This document shows, piece by piece, positions 8,483 through 16,808 of a stretch of 64,000 nucleotides of DNA (position 1 is its first letter; every line of letters begins with the position of its first letter). The notes under the pieces are model-generated. The model did not search any database. It was given only the letters and a program-made list of their open reading frames with translations, and was not told where the DNA came from. The translations under genes and the position numbers were made by a program. The DNA comes from Cybelea sp963824595. Lineage in GTDB: Bacteria > Vulcanimicrobiota > Vulcanimicrobiia > Vulcanimicrobiales > Vulcanimicrobiaceae. The stretch lies in assembly GCA_963824595.1 (NCBI GenBank), contig CAWGPY010000001.1, forward strand, positions 372,001-436,000, given 5' to 3'.

Positions 8483-9538
8483 ATGGCTTCGTCGATGAAG
8501 GCCCTGGTCAAGCCTGGCGCCGGCCCGGGTTTTGCGTTGACCGACGTCCCGATACCGCAGGTCGCTCCCGGCGACGTGCTGATCCGCGTCGAGAAGGCGG
8601 GCCTGTGCGGGACCGATCACCACATCTACGCCTGGGACGCGTGGGCCCAACGGCGGATCAAGCCCCCGCTGGTCGTCGGCCACGAGTTCATGGGAACGGT
8701 CGCGGCCGTCGGCGACTTGGTGCGCTCCGTTCGTCCCGGCGATCGAGTGGCCGCCGAAGGTCACGTCGCCGACCTCACGTGCCGGCTCTGCCGCACCGGC
8801 CAGGCGCATATCTGCGAGCACGTGGAGATCGTCGGCGTCGATCGCGACGGCGCGTTCGCCGAGTACGTCGCGATTCCGGAGTATAACGTCTGGCGGCTCG
8901 ACCCCGCGATTCCCGACGAGTGCGCGGCGATCTTCGATCCGCTCGGCAACGCCGTGCACACGGTGATGGCGGCCGGCGTCAGCGTGAAGAGCGTGGTGAT
9001 CAGCGGCGTCGGCTCGATCGGCCTGCTGGCGATCCAGGTTGCGCGCGCCGCGGGCGCGCTGGCCATCTACGCGGTCGACGTGAATCCGGCGCGGCTCGAG
9101 CTGGCGAAGAAGTTGGGCGCCGACGCCGCGTTCGTTGCGACGCGAGACGACGTGCCGTCCGAGATCGCGCGCTTGACCAACGGCGACGGCGCCGACGTTC
9201 TGCTGGAGATGTCGGGCAGCGGCGCCGCCATCGACACCGGGCTGAACCTGTTGCGCAACGGGGGGACGGCCGCGCTGCTCGGGATCCCGTCGAATCCCGT
9301 GACGCTCGACCTGGCGGAACGCGTGATCTTCAAGGGCATCGCGGTGCTGGGCATCAACGGGCGCCGCATGTTCGAGACCTGGTATCAGGCCGAGGCGCTC
9401 GTCAAGACCGGGCGCGTCGACCCGCGGGCCGTCATCACGCACGTGCTTCCGTACGCCGAATTCGACCGCGCCTTCGAGCTGATGGAGAAGGGCGAAGCGG
9501 TCAAGATCGTCTTGGATTTCAAAGGAGACATCGGCTAG
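8483..9538 (+). CDS. tdh: L-threonine 3-dehydrogenase
   Basis: 351 residues. Zinc- and NAD-dependent oxidation of L-threonine to 2-amino-3-ketobutyrate, in the cytosol. Catalytic zinc ligands are visible as Cys42 (LCGTDHHIYAWD) and His67-Glu68 (VGHEF). The Rossmann motif is GVGSIGLLAIQVARAAG. The structural zinc loop DLTCRLCRTGQAHIC keeps Cys100, Cys103 and Cys111, but has Asp97 where the family usually has the first Cys. It lies one base upstream of kbl, and the two enzymes work consecutively, which makes the assignment firm. Confidence 0.95.
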   Translation: MASSMKALVKPGAGPGFALTDVPIPQVAPGDVLIRVEKAGLCGTDHHIYAWDAWAQRRIKPPLVVGHEFMGTVAAVGDLVRSVRPGDRVAAEGHVADLTCRLCRTGQAHICEHVEIVGVDRDGAFAEYVAIPEYNVWRLDPAIPDECAAIFDPLGNAVHTVMAAGVSVKSVVISGVGSIGLLAIQVARAAGALAIYAVDVNPARLELAKKLGADAAFVATRDDVPSEIARLTNGDGADVLLEMSGSGAAIDTGLNLLRNGGTAALLGIPSNPVTLDLAERVIFKGIAVLGINGRRMFETWYQAEALVKTGRVDPRAVITHVLPYAEFDRAFELMEKGEAVKIVLDFKGDIG

Positions 9539-9539
9539 C

Positions 9540-10736
9540 ATGAACCAGGCATTCGAAGAGAAGCTGCAGACCGACCTCGACGCGCTGAAGAAGGCCGGGA
9601 CGTATAAGCATCTGCGTCATATCACGACGCCCATGGCGCCCGAGGTGCACATGGAAGAGGCCGGCGACGTCATCGTGCTCTCGAGCAACAACTACTTGGG
9701 GCTCGCGGACAATCCGGACGTGATCGCCGCCGGAAAGCGCGGACTCGACCGCTACGGCGCCGGGACCGCGTCGGTACGATTCATCTGCGGCACCTTCGAC
9801 GTGCACCGCACCCTCGAGGAGCGCATCGCCGGATTCTTGGGCACGGAGGCGGCGCTCACGTACGTCTCGTGCTGGAACGCCAACACCGGCCTCTTCCCGA
9901 CGATCTGCGACGAGAAGTCGGCCATCGTCTCGGACGAGCTGAACCACGCGTCGATCATCGACGGAGTGCGCCTCGCGTCGAAGGCGCGGCGCGAGCGTTA
10001 CAAGCATGGCGACATGCGCGATCTCGAGGAGAAACTGCGCGCCGTGCAAGGGCGTTTCCCCATCGTCATCGTGACCGACGGCGTCTTCTCGATGGAGGGC
10101 GACCTCGCCAAGCTGCCGGAGATCGTGGGGCTGGCGAAGCAGCACGGCGCGATCGTGGTCGTGGACGATTCGCACGGCACGGGCGTGATGGGCAAGACGG
10201 GCCGCGGAACGATCGAGCACTACGGCCTGACGGGCCAGGTGGACGTCATCACCGGCACGCTGGGCAAGGCGCTCGGCGGCGCCGCCGGCGGATTCGTCGC
10301 CGGTAGCGAGGCGCTGATCGACACGCTGATCCAACGCTCGCGGCCGCAGCTGTTCTCCAACGCCCTTCCGGCGACGGTGGCGTGCAGCTCGCTCGCCGCG
10401 ATCGACTACCTCGACGCGCATCCCGAGCTCGTGCAGAAGCTGCGCGAGAACACGCGGTACTTTCGCAACGGGCTCGAGCGCATCGGTTACAAGCCGCTCG
10501 AGAGCGAGAGCGCGATCGTGCCGATCATCGTCGGTGAGACGGCCTTCGCGATCGCGCTGAGCGACAAGCTGCTCAAGGCGGGGGTCTTTGTGACGGGCTT
10601 CGGTTATCCGGTCGTGCCCGAGGGCACGGCGCGCGTCCGAGTGCAGACGAGCGCCGCGCTGACGAAGGACGAGATGGACAGGGCATTGGCCGCGTTCGAA
10701 AGCGTGGGCCGAGAAGCAGGGCTGCTCCCCGGGTAA
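9540..10736 (+). CDS. kbl: Glycine C-acetyltransferase (2-amino-3-ketobutyrate CoA ligase)
   Basis: 398 residues, the usual length of the family. PLP enzyme that splits 2-amino-3-ketobutyrate with CoA into glycine and acetyl-CoA. The PLP-binding lysine is Lys243 in GTLGKALGGAAGG; other marks are SNNYLGLADNP, RYGAGTASVRFICGT, and VVVDDSHGTG. Paired with tdh to convert threonine to glycine and acetyl-CoA. Starts one base after tdh. Confidence 0.95.
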   Translation: MNQAFEEKLQTDLDALKKAGTYKHLRHITTPMAPEVHMEEAGDVIVLSSNNYLGLADNPDVIAAGKRGLDRYGAGTASVRFICGTFDVHRTLEERIAGFLGTEAALTYVSCWNANTGLFPTICDEKSAIVSDELNHASIIDGVRLASKARRERYKHGDMRDLEEKLRAVQGRFPIVIVTDGVFSMEGDLAKLPEIVGLAKQHGAIVVVDDSHGTGVMGKTGRGTIEHYGLTGQVDVITGTLGKALGGAAGGFVAGSEALIDTLIQRSRPQLFSNALPATVACSSLAAIDYLDAHPELVQKLRENTRYFRNGLERIGYKPLESESAIVPIIVGETAFAIALSDKLLKAGVFVTGFGYPVVPEGTARVRVQTSAALTKDEMDRALAAFESVGREAGLLPG

Positions 10737-10749
10737 GAACTCACCGGTC

Positions 10750-11796
10750 GTGGCCGCATCGTTGAACCGCATGGCTTTCTCCCGGCTGGGCGTCGTGCTA
10801 AAGCCAAGCGAGATGCCGGACGACCGATTGGGGGTGCTCAACCCGGCGTCCGCGCGTCTGCGCGACGGCTCGCTGCGGATCTACCCGCGAATGGTCGCGC
10901 CGGGGAACGTTTCACGCATCGGGTCGTTCGCGGCGCGCGAGCTGCCGGACAGTTCGCTCGATCTCGAGCCGTGCGGGTTCGCCCTCGAACCGTCCGCTTC
11001 GTACGAACTGAGCGACGCGCCGGGCGGCTACGGGTGCGAGGACCCGCGCGTCACGTTCGTGCCGGCGCTGGATCGCTATCTCATGGCGTACGTCGCTCTC
11101 GGACCCGGCGGTCCGGATGTGGCCGTCGCGGTCTCTTACGACGGCGTGGAGTGGGAGCGCTTGGGGCTGCTCAAATTTCGGGACAGCGGCGATTCGTGCG
11201 CGGACAAAGACGCGGCGTTCTTTCCGGAGCCCGTCACGTCGCCGTCGGGCGTGGAATCGCTCGCGTTCTATCACCGGCCCACGCTGCAGCTCTCCGTGAA
11301 AGACGGCAGGGAGGCGCTGGCACTCATCGAGTCGTTACCTCCGGCGGAACGCGAGGGAATCGCGATCGGCTACGTCCCGCTCGAGCCCGTGCGAGGCGAT
11401 ATCCGCGCGCTGTGCAGCGTCGCGGAGTCGCATCGCCTCCAGTTGCCGCCTGCGCGCTGGGGGGCGATCAAGGCCGGCGCGGGCACGCCGCCGGTGCGAA
11501 TCGAGGAAGGATGGCTCGCAGTCGTGCACGGCGTCGACGAACTGCAGCATCCCGACGGCGACACGCTGTTGCGCTACTGCGCCGGCGTCATCGTCCACGA
11601 TGCTCGCCGCCTCGACCGCGTCATCTTCCGCTCGCCGGAGCCCCTGTTCGTTCCGCAGACGGGCGGCGAACTGCGCGGTGCGGTCGGCCACGTGGTCTTC
11701 CCCACCGCGATCGATCGGCTCGACGAACGTACCTTCGACGTGTACTACGGGATGGCAGACTTCGAGATCGCACGCGGCCGGCTGACGCTGGAGTGA
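10750..11796 (+). CDS. GH130-like glycosidase/phosphorylase family protein
   Basis: 348 residues. The sequence has the five-bladed propeller pattern of GH130 and related proteins (mannosyl phosphorylase/mannosidase fold): LNPASARLRDGSLRIYPRM, GYGCEDPRVTFV, YLMAYVALG, DKDAAFFPEPV, and HGVDE. GH130 enzymes phosphorolyse or hydrolyse beta-mannosides. Substrate here is not deducible, and it may be one of the uncharacterised relatives. The GTG start at 10750 and an ATG at 10771 are both possible. It follows kbl by 13 nt in the same direction, but no functional link is evident. Confidence 0.7.
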   Translation: MAASLNRMAFSRLGVVLKPSEMPDDRLGVLNPASARLRDGSLRIYPRMVAPGNVSRIGSFAARELPDSSLDLEPCGFALEPSASYELSDAPGGYGCEDPRVTFVPALDRYLMAYVALGPGGPDVAVAVSYDGVEWERLGLLKFRDSGDSCADKDAAFFPEPVTSPSGVESLAFYHRPTLQLSVKDGREALALIESLPPAEREGIAIGYVPLEPVRGDIRALCSVAESHRLQLPPARWGAIKAGAGTPPVRIEEGWLAVVHGVDELQHPDGDTLLRYCAGVIVHDARRLDRVIFRSPEPLFVPQTGGELRGAVGHVVFPTAIDRLDERTFDVYYGMADFEIARGRLTLE

Positions 11797-11856
11797 GTCG
11801 CGGGCGAGCGCGAAAACGATTGCCGGCACCCCAAACCGTTTTGCGCCGTCGAGCAT

Positions 11857-12189
11857 ATGGCGGGTATGAGACAGCTATCCATCACGCTCCTCGCGGCGCT
11901 GCTCGCCGCAGCGGCGCCCGCACTGGCGACCGCACCGAACGTCCAGATCAAAAATGATGCCTTCGCCCCCGCGGTGCTGACGATCGCCGCCGGGCAGGCC
12001 GTCACGTTCGCGAACGACGACGACGACGCGCACACGGTCACCGCGACCGACGGGTCCTTCGACTCGAAGGGACTCGACACGAACGCGCGCTGGCGTCACG
12101 TGTTCGCCAAGCCCGGCACGTACGCGTATTTTTGTGCGCTGCACCCCTTCATGAAGGGCACGATCGTCGTCAAGGCGGCGAACCCGTGA
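11857..12189 (+). CDS. Secreted cupredoxin (plastocyanin/amicyanin-like blue copper protein)
   Basis: 110 residues. A signal peptide spans about 1-25 (LSITLLAALLAAAAPALA). The mature part is a single cupredoxin domain with the type-1 copper ligands His59 (DDDDAHTVT), Cys93, His96 and Met99 (CALHPFMKG). A likely periplasmic electron carrier or copper-binding protein. Its stop overlaps the GTG of the metallophosphoesterase gene, and an ECF sigma/anti-sigma pair follows, so the four genes look like one envelope-related transcription unit. Confidence 0.87.
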   Translation: MAGMRQLSITLLAALLAAAAPALATAPNVQIKNDAFAPAVLTIAAGQAVTFANDDDDAHTVTATDGSFDSKGLDTNARWRHVFAKPGTYAYFCALHPFMKGTIVVKAANP

Positions 12190-13073
12190 GGCGCGGTTCC
12201 TTCTTGGAGCACGTCGCGTGGACCGGCGCCGGCATCGCGTACTCGCTCGGCGCGAGCGGGCTGCTGGCGGGGCGCGCCGTCGCCGCGGGAACCGCTGGGA
12301 CCGTCGAGTTCGTCCAGATCAGCGACAGTCACATCGGCTTTCACCAAGCCGCCAATCCCGACGTGGCGGGCACGCTCGAGATGGCGATCGACGCGATCAA
12401 CGCGATGCCCGTGCAGCCGGCCTTCGTGGTGCACACGGGCGACATCACGCACCTGTCGACGGCGCAGCAGTTCGACGACGCGCGCGCACTGCTTTCGCAG
12501 CTGCGCGCGCCGCTGGTGGCGCTGCCCGGCGAGCACGACGTGATCGGCAACGATTTCAAGCCGTACCTCGCAAACTTCAAGGTGCCGCACTCCACCGCCG
12601 GCGGTTGGGCGTCGTGGGACGCGGCGGGCGTGCACTACGTGGTGTTGCTCAACGTCTTCGACTTCGAAAAGCTCGGTCTGCTGGGCAGCGAACAACTCTC
12701 CTGGCTGGCGAACGATGTGGCGGCAGTGGCCGCCTCGACGCCGGTCGTCGTGTTCACGCACGTTCCGCTCTACGCGCTCTACCCGCGGTGGGGTTGGACG
12801 ACCGAAGACGGAACGAAGGCGCTCGCGCTGCTGCAGAAGTTCGACCGGGTGACCGTGCTCAACGGGCACATCCATCAGATCGTGACCCATCAAGAGGGCA
12901 ATATCCGATTTGCGAGCGCCGACGCCACGGCCTACCCGCAGCCGAAACCGAGCGCGGCGGCGAAGCCAGGTCCGGTGACGCTCGCGCACGACGATTTGCT
13001 CCGCGCCATCGGCTACCGGACCGTGGAGATCGAGGCCGGCAATCTTCGGCTCGAGGACCGCGCGTTGGGCTGA
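12186..13073 (+). CDS. Exported metallophosphoesterase (calcineurin-like)
   Basis: 295 residues from GTG 12186, which overlaps the preceding stop. The N-terminus RRGSFLEHVAWTGAGIAY resembles a twin-arginine signal, with one residue more than the canonical spacing. Metal-binding motifs of the calcineurin-like family are present in order: SDSHIGF, GDITH, GEHD (in place of GNHD/E), FTHVPLY and NGHIHQ. It hydrolyses a phosphoester, probably in the periplasm; substrate is unknown. A longer frame upstream overlaps the cupredoxin and lacks the signal. Confidence 0.85.
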   Translation: MRRGSFLEHVAWTGAGIAYSLGASGLLAGRAVAAGTAGTVEFVQISDSHIGFHQAANPDVAGTLEMAIDAINAMPVQPAFVVHTGDITHLSTAQQFDDARALLSQLRAPLVALPGEHDVIGNDFKPYLANFKVPHSTAGGWASWDAAGVHYVVLLNVFDFEKLGLLGSEQLSWLANDVAAVAASTPVVVFTHVPLYALYPRWGWTTEDGTKALALLQKFDRVTVLNGHIHQIVTHQEGNIRFASADATAYPQPKPSAAAKPGPVTLAHDDLLRAIGYRTVEIEAGNLRLEDRALG

Positions 13074-13076
13074 CGG

Positions 13077-13610
13077 GTGCGCGACGAGGCGCTGGAAGGT
13101 GCATTCGCGCTCCGGCAATCCGCGGCGTACGAGGCGGCGTATCGGCGGTTCGGCGCGCGGATGCACGCTACGGCGCTAAGGCTGCTGCGCGACCCCGAAG
13201 CGGCGCGAGAGTGCGTGCACGACGTCTTCCTGCACCTGTGGCGAAGCGGCGCGGCCTACGCGGCCGACCGCGGCAGCTTGGAAGCGTTCTTGGTGACCTG
13301 CGCGCGCAACCGCGCCCTGACGCGCCTTCGCGAGAGCGGCCGAATTCGCGCCGCCGCCGCGCGGCTCGACCCGCCGGGCGACTACGCGCTCGAAGAGGAT
13401 CCGATCGAACGCGACCGCATCGCGCGTGCCGTGGCGACGCTGACGGATGGTCAAGCCGCGGTGGTGCGGCGCGCGTATTTTGGCGGCCTCACGCTCAACG
13501 AGGTCGCCTCGGAGCTCGCCATCCCCATCGGCACGGTGAAGGGGCGTCTGAGCTCCGCGCTGCGCGCGCTGCGCCGCGAGCTGATACCGGAGGTCAACGA
13601 TGCCGTCTGA
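13077..13610 (+). CDS. ECF-type RNA polymerase sigma factor
   Basis: 177 residues. Sigma-70 region 2 is visible around ALRLLRDPEAARECVHDVFLHLW and region 4 around LNEVASELAIPIGTVKGRLSSALRALR; regions 1 and 3 are absent, as expected for ECF factors. GTG start 3 nt after the metallophosphoesterase stop. It overlaps the following zinc-binding anti-sigma gene by 11 bp, the usual arrangement for a sigma factor held by its membrane-bound inhibitor. Confidence 0.9.
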   Translation: MRDEALEGAFALRQSAAYEAAYRRFGARMHATALRLLRDPEAARECVHDVFLHLWRSGAAYAADRGSLEAFLVTCARNRALTRLRESGRIRAAAARLDPPGDYALEEDPIERDRIARAVATLTDGQAAVVRRAYFGGLTLNEVASELAIPIGTVKGRLSSALRALRRELIPEVNDAV

Positions 13611-14202
13611 CGCGCACGTCGGCGAGAACGCCGAGCTCTACGCCGCCGGAGCGCTGAACGAGCGCGAACGTGCGGCCATCGACGCCCACGTTGCGTCCTG
13701 CGCGCAGTGCCGGCGCCGCGTTGGCGAGGCCGAGGAGACGGTGCTCGCGCTCGAGCGCGGGATCGCCGCCGCGTCCCTGCCGCCGGCGGCCTCGCCACCC
13801 GTGGTCGTGCCGCTCGCGCGCCGCGGAGCGCCGGCATGGTGGATACCCGCCGCTGCGGCGGCCGCGCTGATCCTTGGCTTGCTCTTCGGCCGCGCGCAGC
13901 GGCCCGCGCCCAATCCCGCGACGCTGGCGATGATTCACAGCCACTTCGCGCACGCGCAGTTCGCCGGTGCGGGTCCCGCGGCGAAGGCCATCTACGCGCG
14001 CGACCGCTCGTGGTACTACGTGATCGCGAGCGGCGCGAATCGCTTCGGCGTCTACGGGGTCGCGGCGGGGCACGCGACGTATCTCGGCGATACGCGGCCC
14101 GACGGCGCGACCAGCGAGCTGTTCGTACGCGTCGCGCAGCGCTTCGATCGGCTCGACCTGCGCGACGGCACCCGGACGGTCGAACGTGCGGCAATTCGCT
14201 AA
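13600..14202 (+). CDS. Anti-sigma factor (zinc-binding N-terminal domain, RskA-like)
   Basis: 200 residues. The N-terminal ZAS-type motif HVASCAQC (His-x3-Cys-x2-Cys, about residues 28-36) should bind zinc and hold the upstream sigma factor. A single hydrophobic helix near 85-98 (WWIPAAAAAALILGLLFG) would anchor it in the cytoplasmic membrane. The C-terminal part (about 105-200) would be outside and resembles the RskA periplasmic domain. The signal sensed is unknown. Cotranscribed with the cupredoxin, metallophosphoesterase and sigma genes by spacing. Confidence 0.82.
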   Translation: MPSDAHVGENAELYAAGALNERERAAIDAHVASCAQCRRRVGEAEETVLALERGIAAASLPPAASPPVVVPLARRGAPAWWIPAAAAAALILGLLFGRAQRPAPNPATLAMIHSHFAHAQFAGAGPAAKAIYARDRSWYYVIASGANRFGVYGVAAGHATYLGDTRPDGATSELFVRVAQRFDRLDLRDGTRTVERAAIR

Positions 14203-14223
14203 AAAGGGAGGCGGGCTCGAAAT

Positions 14224-14300
<77 letters not shown>

Positions 14301-14399
14301 ATGCGAACGACTACTCTACGACGGGTTAGGTTGCAGCCCTGCCGTCCGGTTGTTCCGGCCCGGCGCGGTGCCCGGAGGGCCGGCGCCGAAAGCGGATTC

Positions 14400-15479
14400 G
14401 TGGCCACCGGCTCGCTTGCGGAGCGAATTCCCAAGATCCATCTGCACTGCCATCTCGAGGGCAGTCTGCGGGCCGCGACCTTTGTCGAGCTGGCCGCGAA
14501 GCGTGGGGTGCCGCTGAGATACCGCCCTTCGACTACGGCCCCTTCGACTCGCTTCGCTCGCTCGGGAGCCTCCGCTCAGGATGACAATGAGCGGAACGAC
14601 CCATATCGCTTTGAGGACTTCCAGCAGTTTCTCTATATCTTCGCCGCCGTCAGCCGGTCGCTGCGCGAGCCCGAGGATTACGCGCGCCTGGCGCGCGAGT
14701 TCGTCGAAGATGCTCTGGCCCAAGGCGTGATCTACGGCGAGCTGTTCGTCTCGCCGCCCGTATGGACGTTCTTCAACCCCGAGCTCGACGTGCGCGCGAC
14801 GATGGAGGCGATCGTCGCGGAGCTGCGTCGCGCCCGCCCGCGCGCCTCGTTCGCGCTGCTCCCGGATCTTACGCGCAACTTCGGTGCTGAGAACGCGCTG
14901 CAGACGGCGCGCTCGATGGTGGCGATGACCGACTTAGACGTCGTCGGCGTCTCGCTGGGCGGCGACGAGGCGCGCCATCCGGCCCGGCTCTTCGTGGAGG
15001 CGTTCGAGTTCGCTCGCGCGAGCGGTCTGCACCGCGTGGCACACGCCGGCGAAGCGGACGGGCCGGCGAGCGTGCGCGACGCCGTCGAAGTGCTGCGCGT
15101 CGAGCGAATCGGCCACGGCGTTCGCGCGCTCGAGGATGCGGGCACTGTCGAGATGCTCGCCGAGCGCGGCATCCCGCTGGAGATTTGTCCCACGTCCAAC
15201 CGGCTGACGGGCACCGTCGTGGCGGGGCATCCCCATCCGTTCCTCGCGCTCGACCGGAGCGGATGCTCGGTGACGATCGACTGCGACGACCCGACGATCT
15301 TCGACACGTCGCTCGCGCGCGAGTACGAGCTGGTGGAAGGCGTCGCCGGCGCCGCCGGACTGGAACGATTCGTTCGCAACGCCGTTGACGCGACGTTTGC
15401 TGGCGAGCAGGAGAAGCGGGCGATGCACGAGCGAATAACCGGCGCCGTCGCGGAACTCCGCGGCACTCCGCGAAGTTAA
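14400..15479 (+). CDS. add: Adenosine deaminase (adenosine/adenine deaminase family), with repeat-derived insertion
   Basis: 359 residues from GTG 14400, chosen because it places the metal motif near the N-terminus; an ATG at 14301 touches the tRNA end. Deaminates adenosine (or adenine) to inosine (hypoxanthine) in purine salvage. Metal and catalytic motifs: HLHCHLEGS, HAGE, RIGHGVRAL, and DDPTIFDT. Residues about 41-65 (RPSTTAPSTRFARSGASAQD...) have no place in the family pattern and are encoded by a copy of a dispersed repeat (14522-14587) inserted in frame between GVPLRY and DPYRFEDF. The rest of the frame is intact, so the enzyme may still work. Confidence 0.88.
   Translation: MATGSLAERIPKIHLHCHLEGSLRAATFVELAAKRGVPLRYRPSTTAPSTRFARSGASAQDDNERNDPYRFEDFQQFLYIFAAVSRSLREPEDYARLAREFVEDALAQGVIYGELFVSPPVWTFFNPELDVRATMEAIVAELRRARPRASFALLPDLTRNFGAENALQTARSMVAMTDLDVVGVSLGGDEARHPARLFVEAFEFARASGLHRVAHAGEADGPASVRDAVEVLRVERIGHGVRALEDAGTVEMLAERGIPLEICPTSNRLTGTVVAGHPHPFLALDRSGCSVTIDCDDPTIFDTSLAREYELVEGVAGAAGLERFVRNAVDATFAGEQEKRAMHERITGAVAELRGTPRS
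14522..14587 (+). repeat. Dispersed repeat copy A, in frame inside adenosine deaminase
   Basis: 66 nt (22 codons) starting CCGCCCTTCGACT and ending CGCTCAGGATGACAA. Read on the opposite strand it has the same ends and the same internal GAGCGAAG/GTCGAAGG blocks as copy B beside tRNA-Leu. It introduces no stop in the host frame. Confidence 0.8.
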
Positions 15480-15486
15480 GGCCTCT

Positions 15487-16155
15487 ATGCCGGGTCACTC
15501 GCACTCGCACTTCGCCGAGTCCTTCGAGATGTATATGAAGGCGGTCTATCGCCTCGAGCGGGAAGGACCGGGCGTCACGACGTCCGCGTTAGCCACCGAG
15601 CTCGGGGTCGCGCCCGCCTCCGTCTCGGGAATGCTGAAGAAGCTCGTCAACGACGGCTTCGTGGAACACGAGGTGCGCGGCGACATCAAGCTGACGCGCA
15701 AGGGGCTCGAGGTCGCGGTCGGCGTCGTGCGGCGCAACCGGCTGGCGGAGCGCCTGCTCACCGACATCTTGGGCATGCCGTGGGACGAGGTCTACGCCGA
15801 GGCGTGCATCCTCGAACACGCCATCACGCCCCGCGTCGAGGAGCGCCTCATCACCGCGCTCGGCGATCCGCAGACGTGCCCGCACGGGCATCCTATACCG
15901 CCTGCCGATCTGACGGAGCCGGTGCGCGCCGGCACGCCGCTCGCGCAAGTCGAGGCTGGGGAGAACGTCACCGTCTCGGGCGTGACCGAGCAGATGCCCG
16001 AGATTCTGCGCTATCTGGGCGAGGTCGGTCTGCGTCCCGGCGCGCGGCTCTGCGTCGTGGAGAAGGCGCCGCTCGGCGGCCCGCTCACGATCGAAATCGG
16101 CGGCGAGCGCTTTGCCATCTCGCTGGAGCTCGCGCGAACGGTCATGACCGCGTGA
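15487..16155 (+). CDS. Metal-dependent transcriptional regulator, DtxR/MntR family
   Basis: 222 residues. The N-terminal winged helix (SALATELGVAPASVSGMLKKL) is followed by a dimerisation and metal-binding domain (EAxxLEHAITPRVEERL pattern; GDPQTCPHGHPIP), and a C-terminal SH3-like/FeoA domain (about 145-222). A three-domain layout like DtxR/IdeR. It would repress iron- or manganese-uptake genes when metal is plentiful. The N-terminal HSHSHF could add metal affinity. Its stop overlaps the rhomboid gene start. Whether it senses iron or manganese cannot be told. Confidence 0.88.
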   Translation: MPGHSHSHFAESFEMYMKAVYRLEREGPGVTTSALATELGVAPASVSGMLKKLVNDGFVEHEVRGDIKLTRKGLEVAVGVVRRNRLAERLLTDILGMPWDEVYAEACILEHAITPRVEERLITALGDPQTCPHGHPIPPADLTEPVRAGTPLAQVEAGENVTVSGVTEQMPEILRYLGEVGLRPGARLCVVEKAPLGGPLTIEIGGERFAISLELARTVMTA

Positions 16156-16808
16156 TTACGCGCATCCTCATCGCCCTCAACGTCGTCGGCTTCCTGTGGG
16201 AGCTCTCCGCCGGCGGTTCGGGCATGCTCTTCGGTTCGGGAGATCAGGCCGGCATCGAGCGCGTGCTCAACGCGGCCGCGCTCGTTCCGGCGTTCGTTTT
16301 GCAAAACGGGCAATGGTGGCGCATCGTCACCGGCGCCTTCCTCCACGGCGGCCTGATTCACATCGGCGTGAACATGCTCTCGCTGTGGTTCCTCGGCCGG
16401 TTCATCGAGTACGCGATGGGCTCGTGGCGCATGCTGCTGGTCTACGTGGTGTCGCTGGTGGCGTCGGGCCTCGGCGTGGTCTTCCTCAGCACGAATCCGT
16501 ACGTCGCGACGGTCGGCGCCAGCGGGGCGATCTTCGGACTCTTCGGCGCGCTCTTCGCGATCGGGTTCAAGCTGGGGAAGCCCGGCATGGAGCTCGTGCG
16601 GGCCAACGTCGGAATCCTCGTGTTGAATCTCATCATCACGTTCACCGTGCCGCAGATCGCGTGGCAGGCCCACGTTGCCGGCCTCCTCGCGGGCTTCGTC
16701 ATCACGTATGTGACCTACACGCCGCCGCGCCGCGTGGCGCCTGTCGTCGTGGACGCCGGAACCGGACGCGAGCTCGAGACCGAATACGAATCGCCGGATG
16801 CCGGCTAA
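16152..16808 (+). CDS. Rhomboid family intramembrane serine protease
   Basis: 218 residues from GTG 16152 (GTGA overlap with the regulator). Polytopic, about six membrane segments. The catalytic serine is in GASGAIFGLFGALF, the histidine in WQAHVAGLLAGF, and the HGGLIHIGVNMLSLWFLG segment is typical. It cleaves membrane-spanning substrates within the bilayer. The short cytoplasmic tail runs into the helicase gene, which overlaps by 11 bp. Confidence 0.92.
   Translation: MITRILIALNVVGFLWELSAGGSGMLFGSGDQAGIERVLNAAALVPAFVLQNGQWWRIVTGAFLHGGLIHIGVNMLSLWFLGRFIEYAMGSWRMLLVYVVSLVASGLGVVFLSTNPYVATVGASGAIFGLFGALFAIGFKLGKPGMELVRANVGILVLNLIITFTVPQIAWQAHVAGLLAGFVITYVTYTPPRRVAPVVVDAGTGRELETEYESPDAG

Noticed and set aside
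14301..14399. Adenosine deaminase start at ATG 14301
   Set aside because: It would add 33 Arg-rich residues without family similarity, beginning at the base after the tRNA; GTG 14400 fits the family better.
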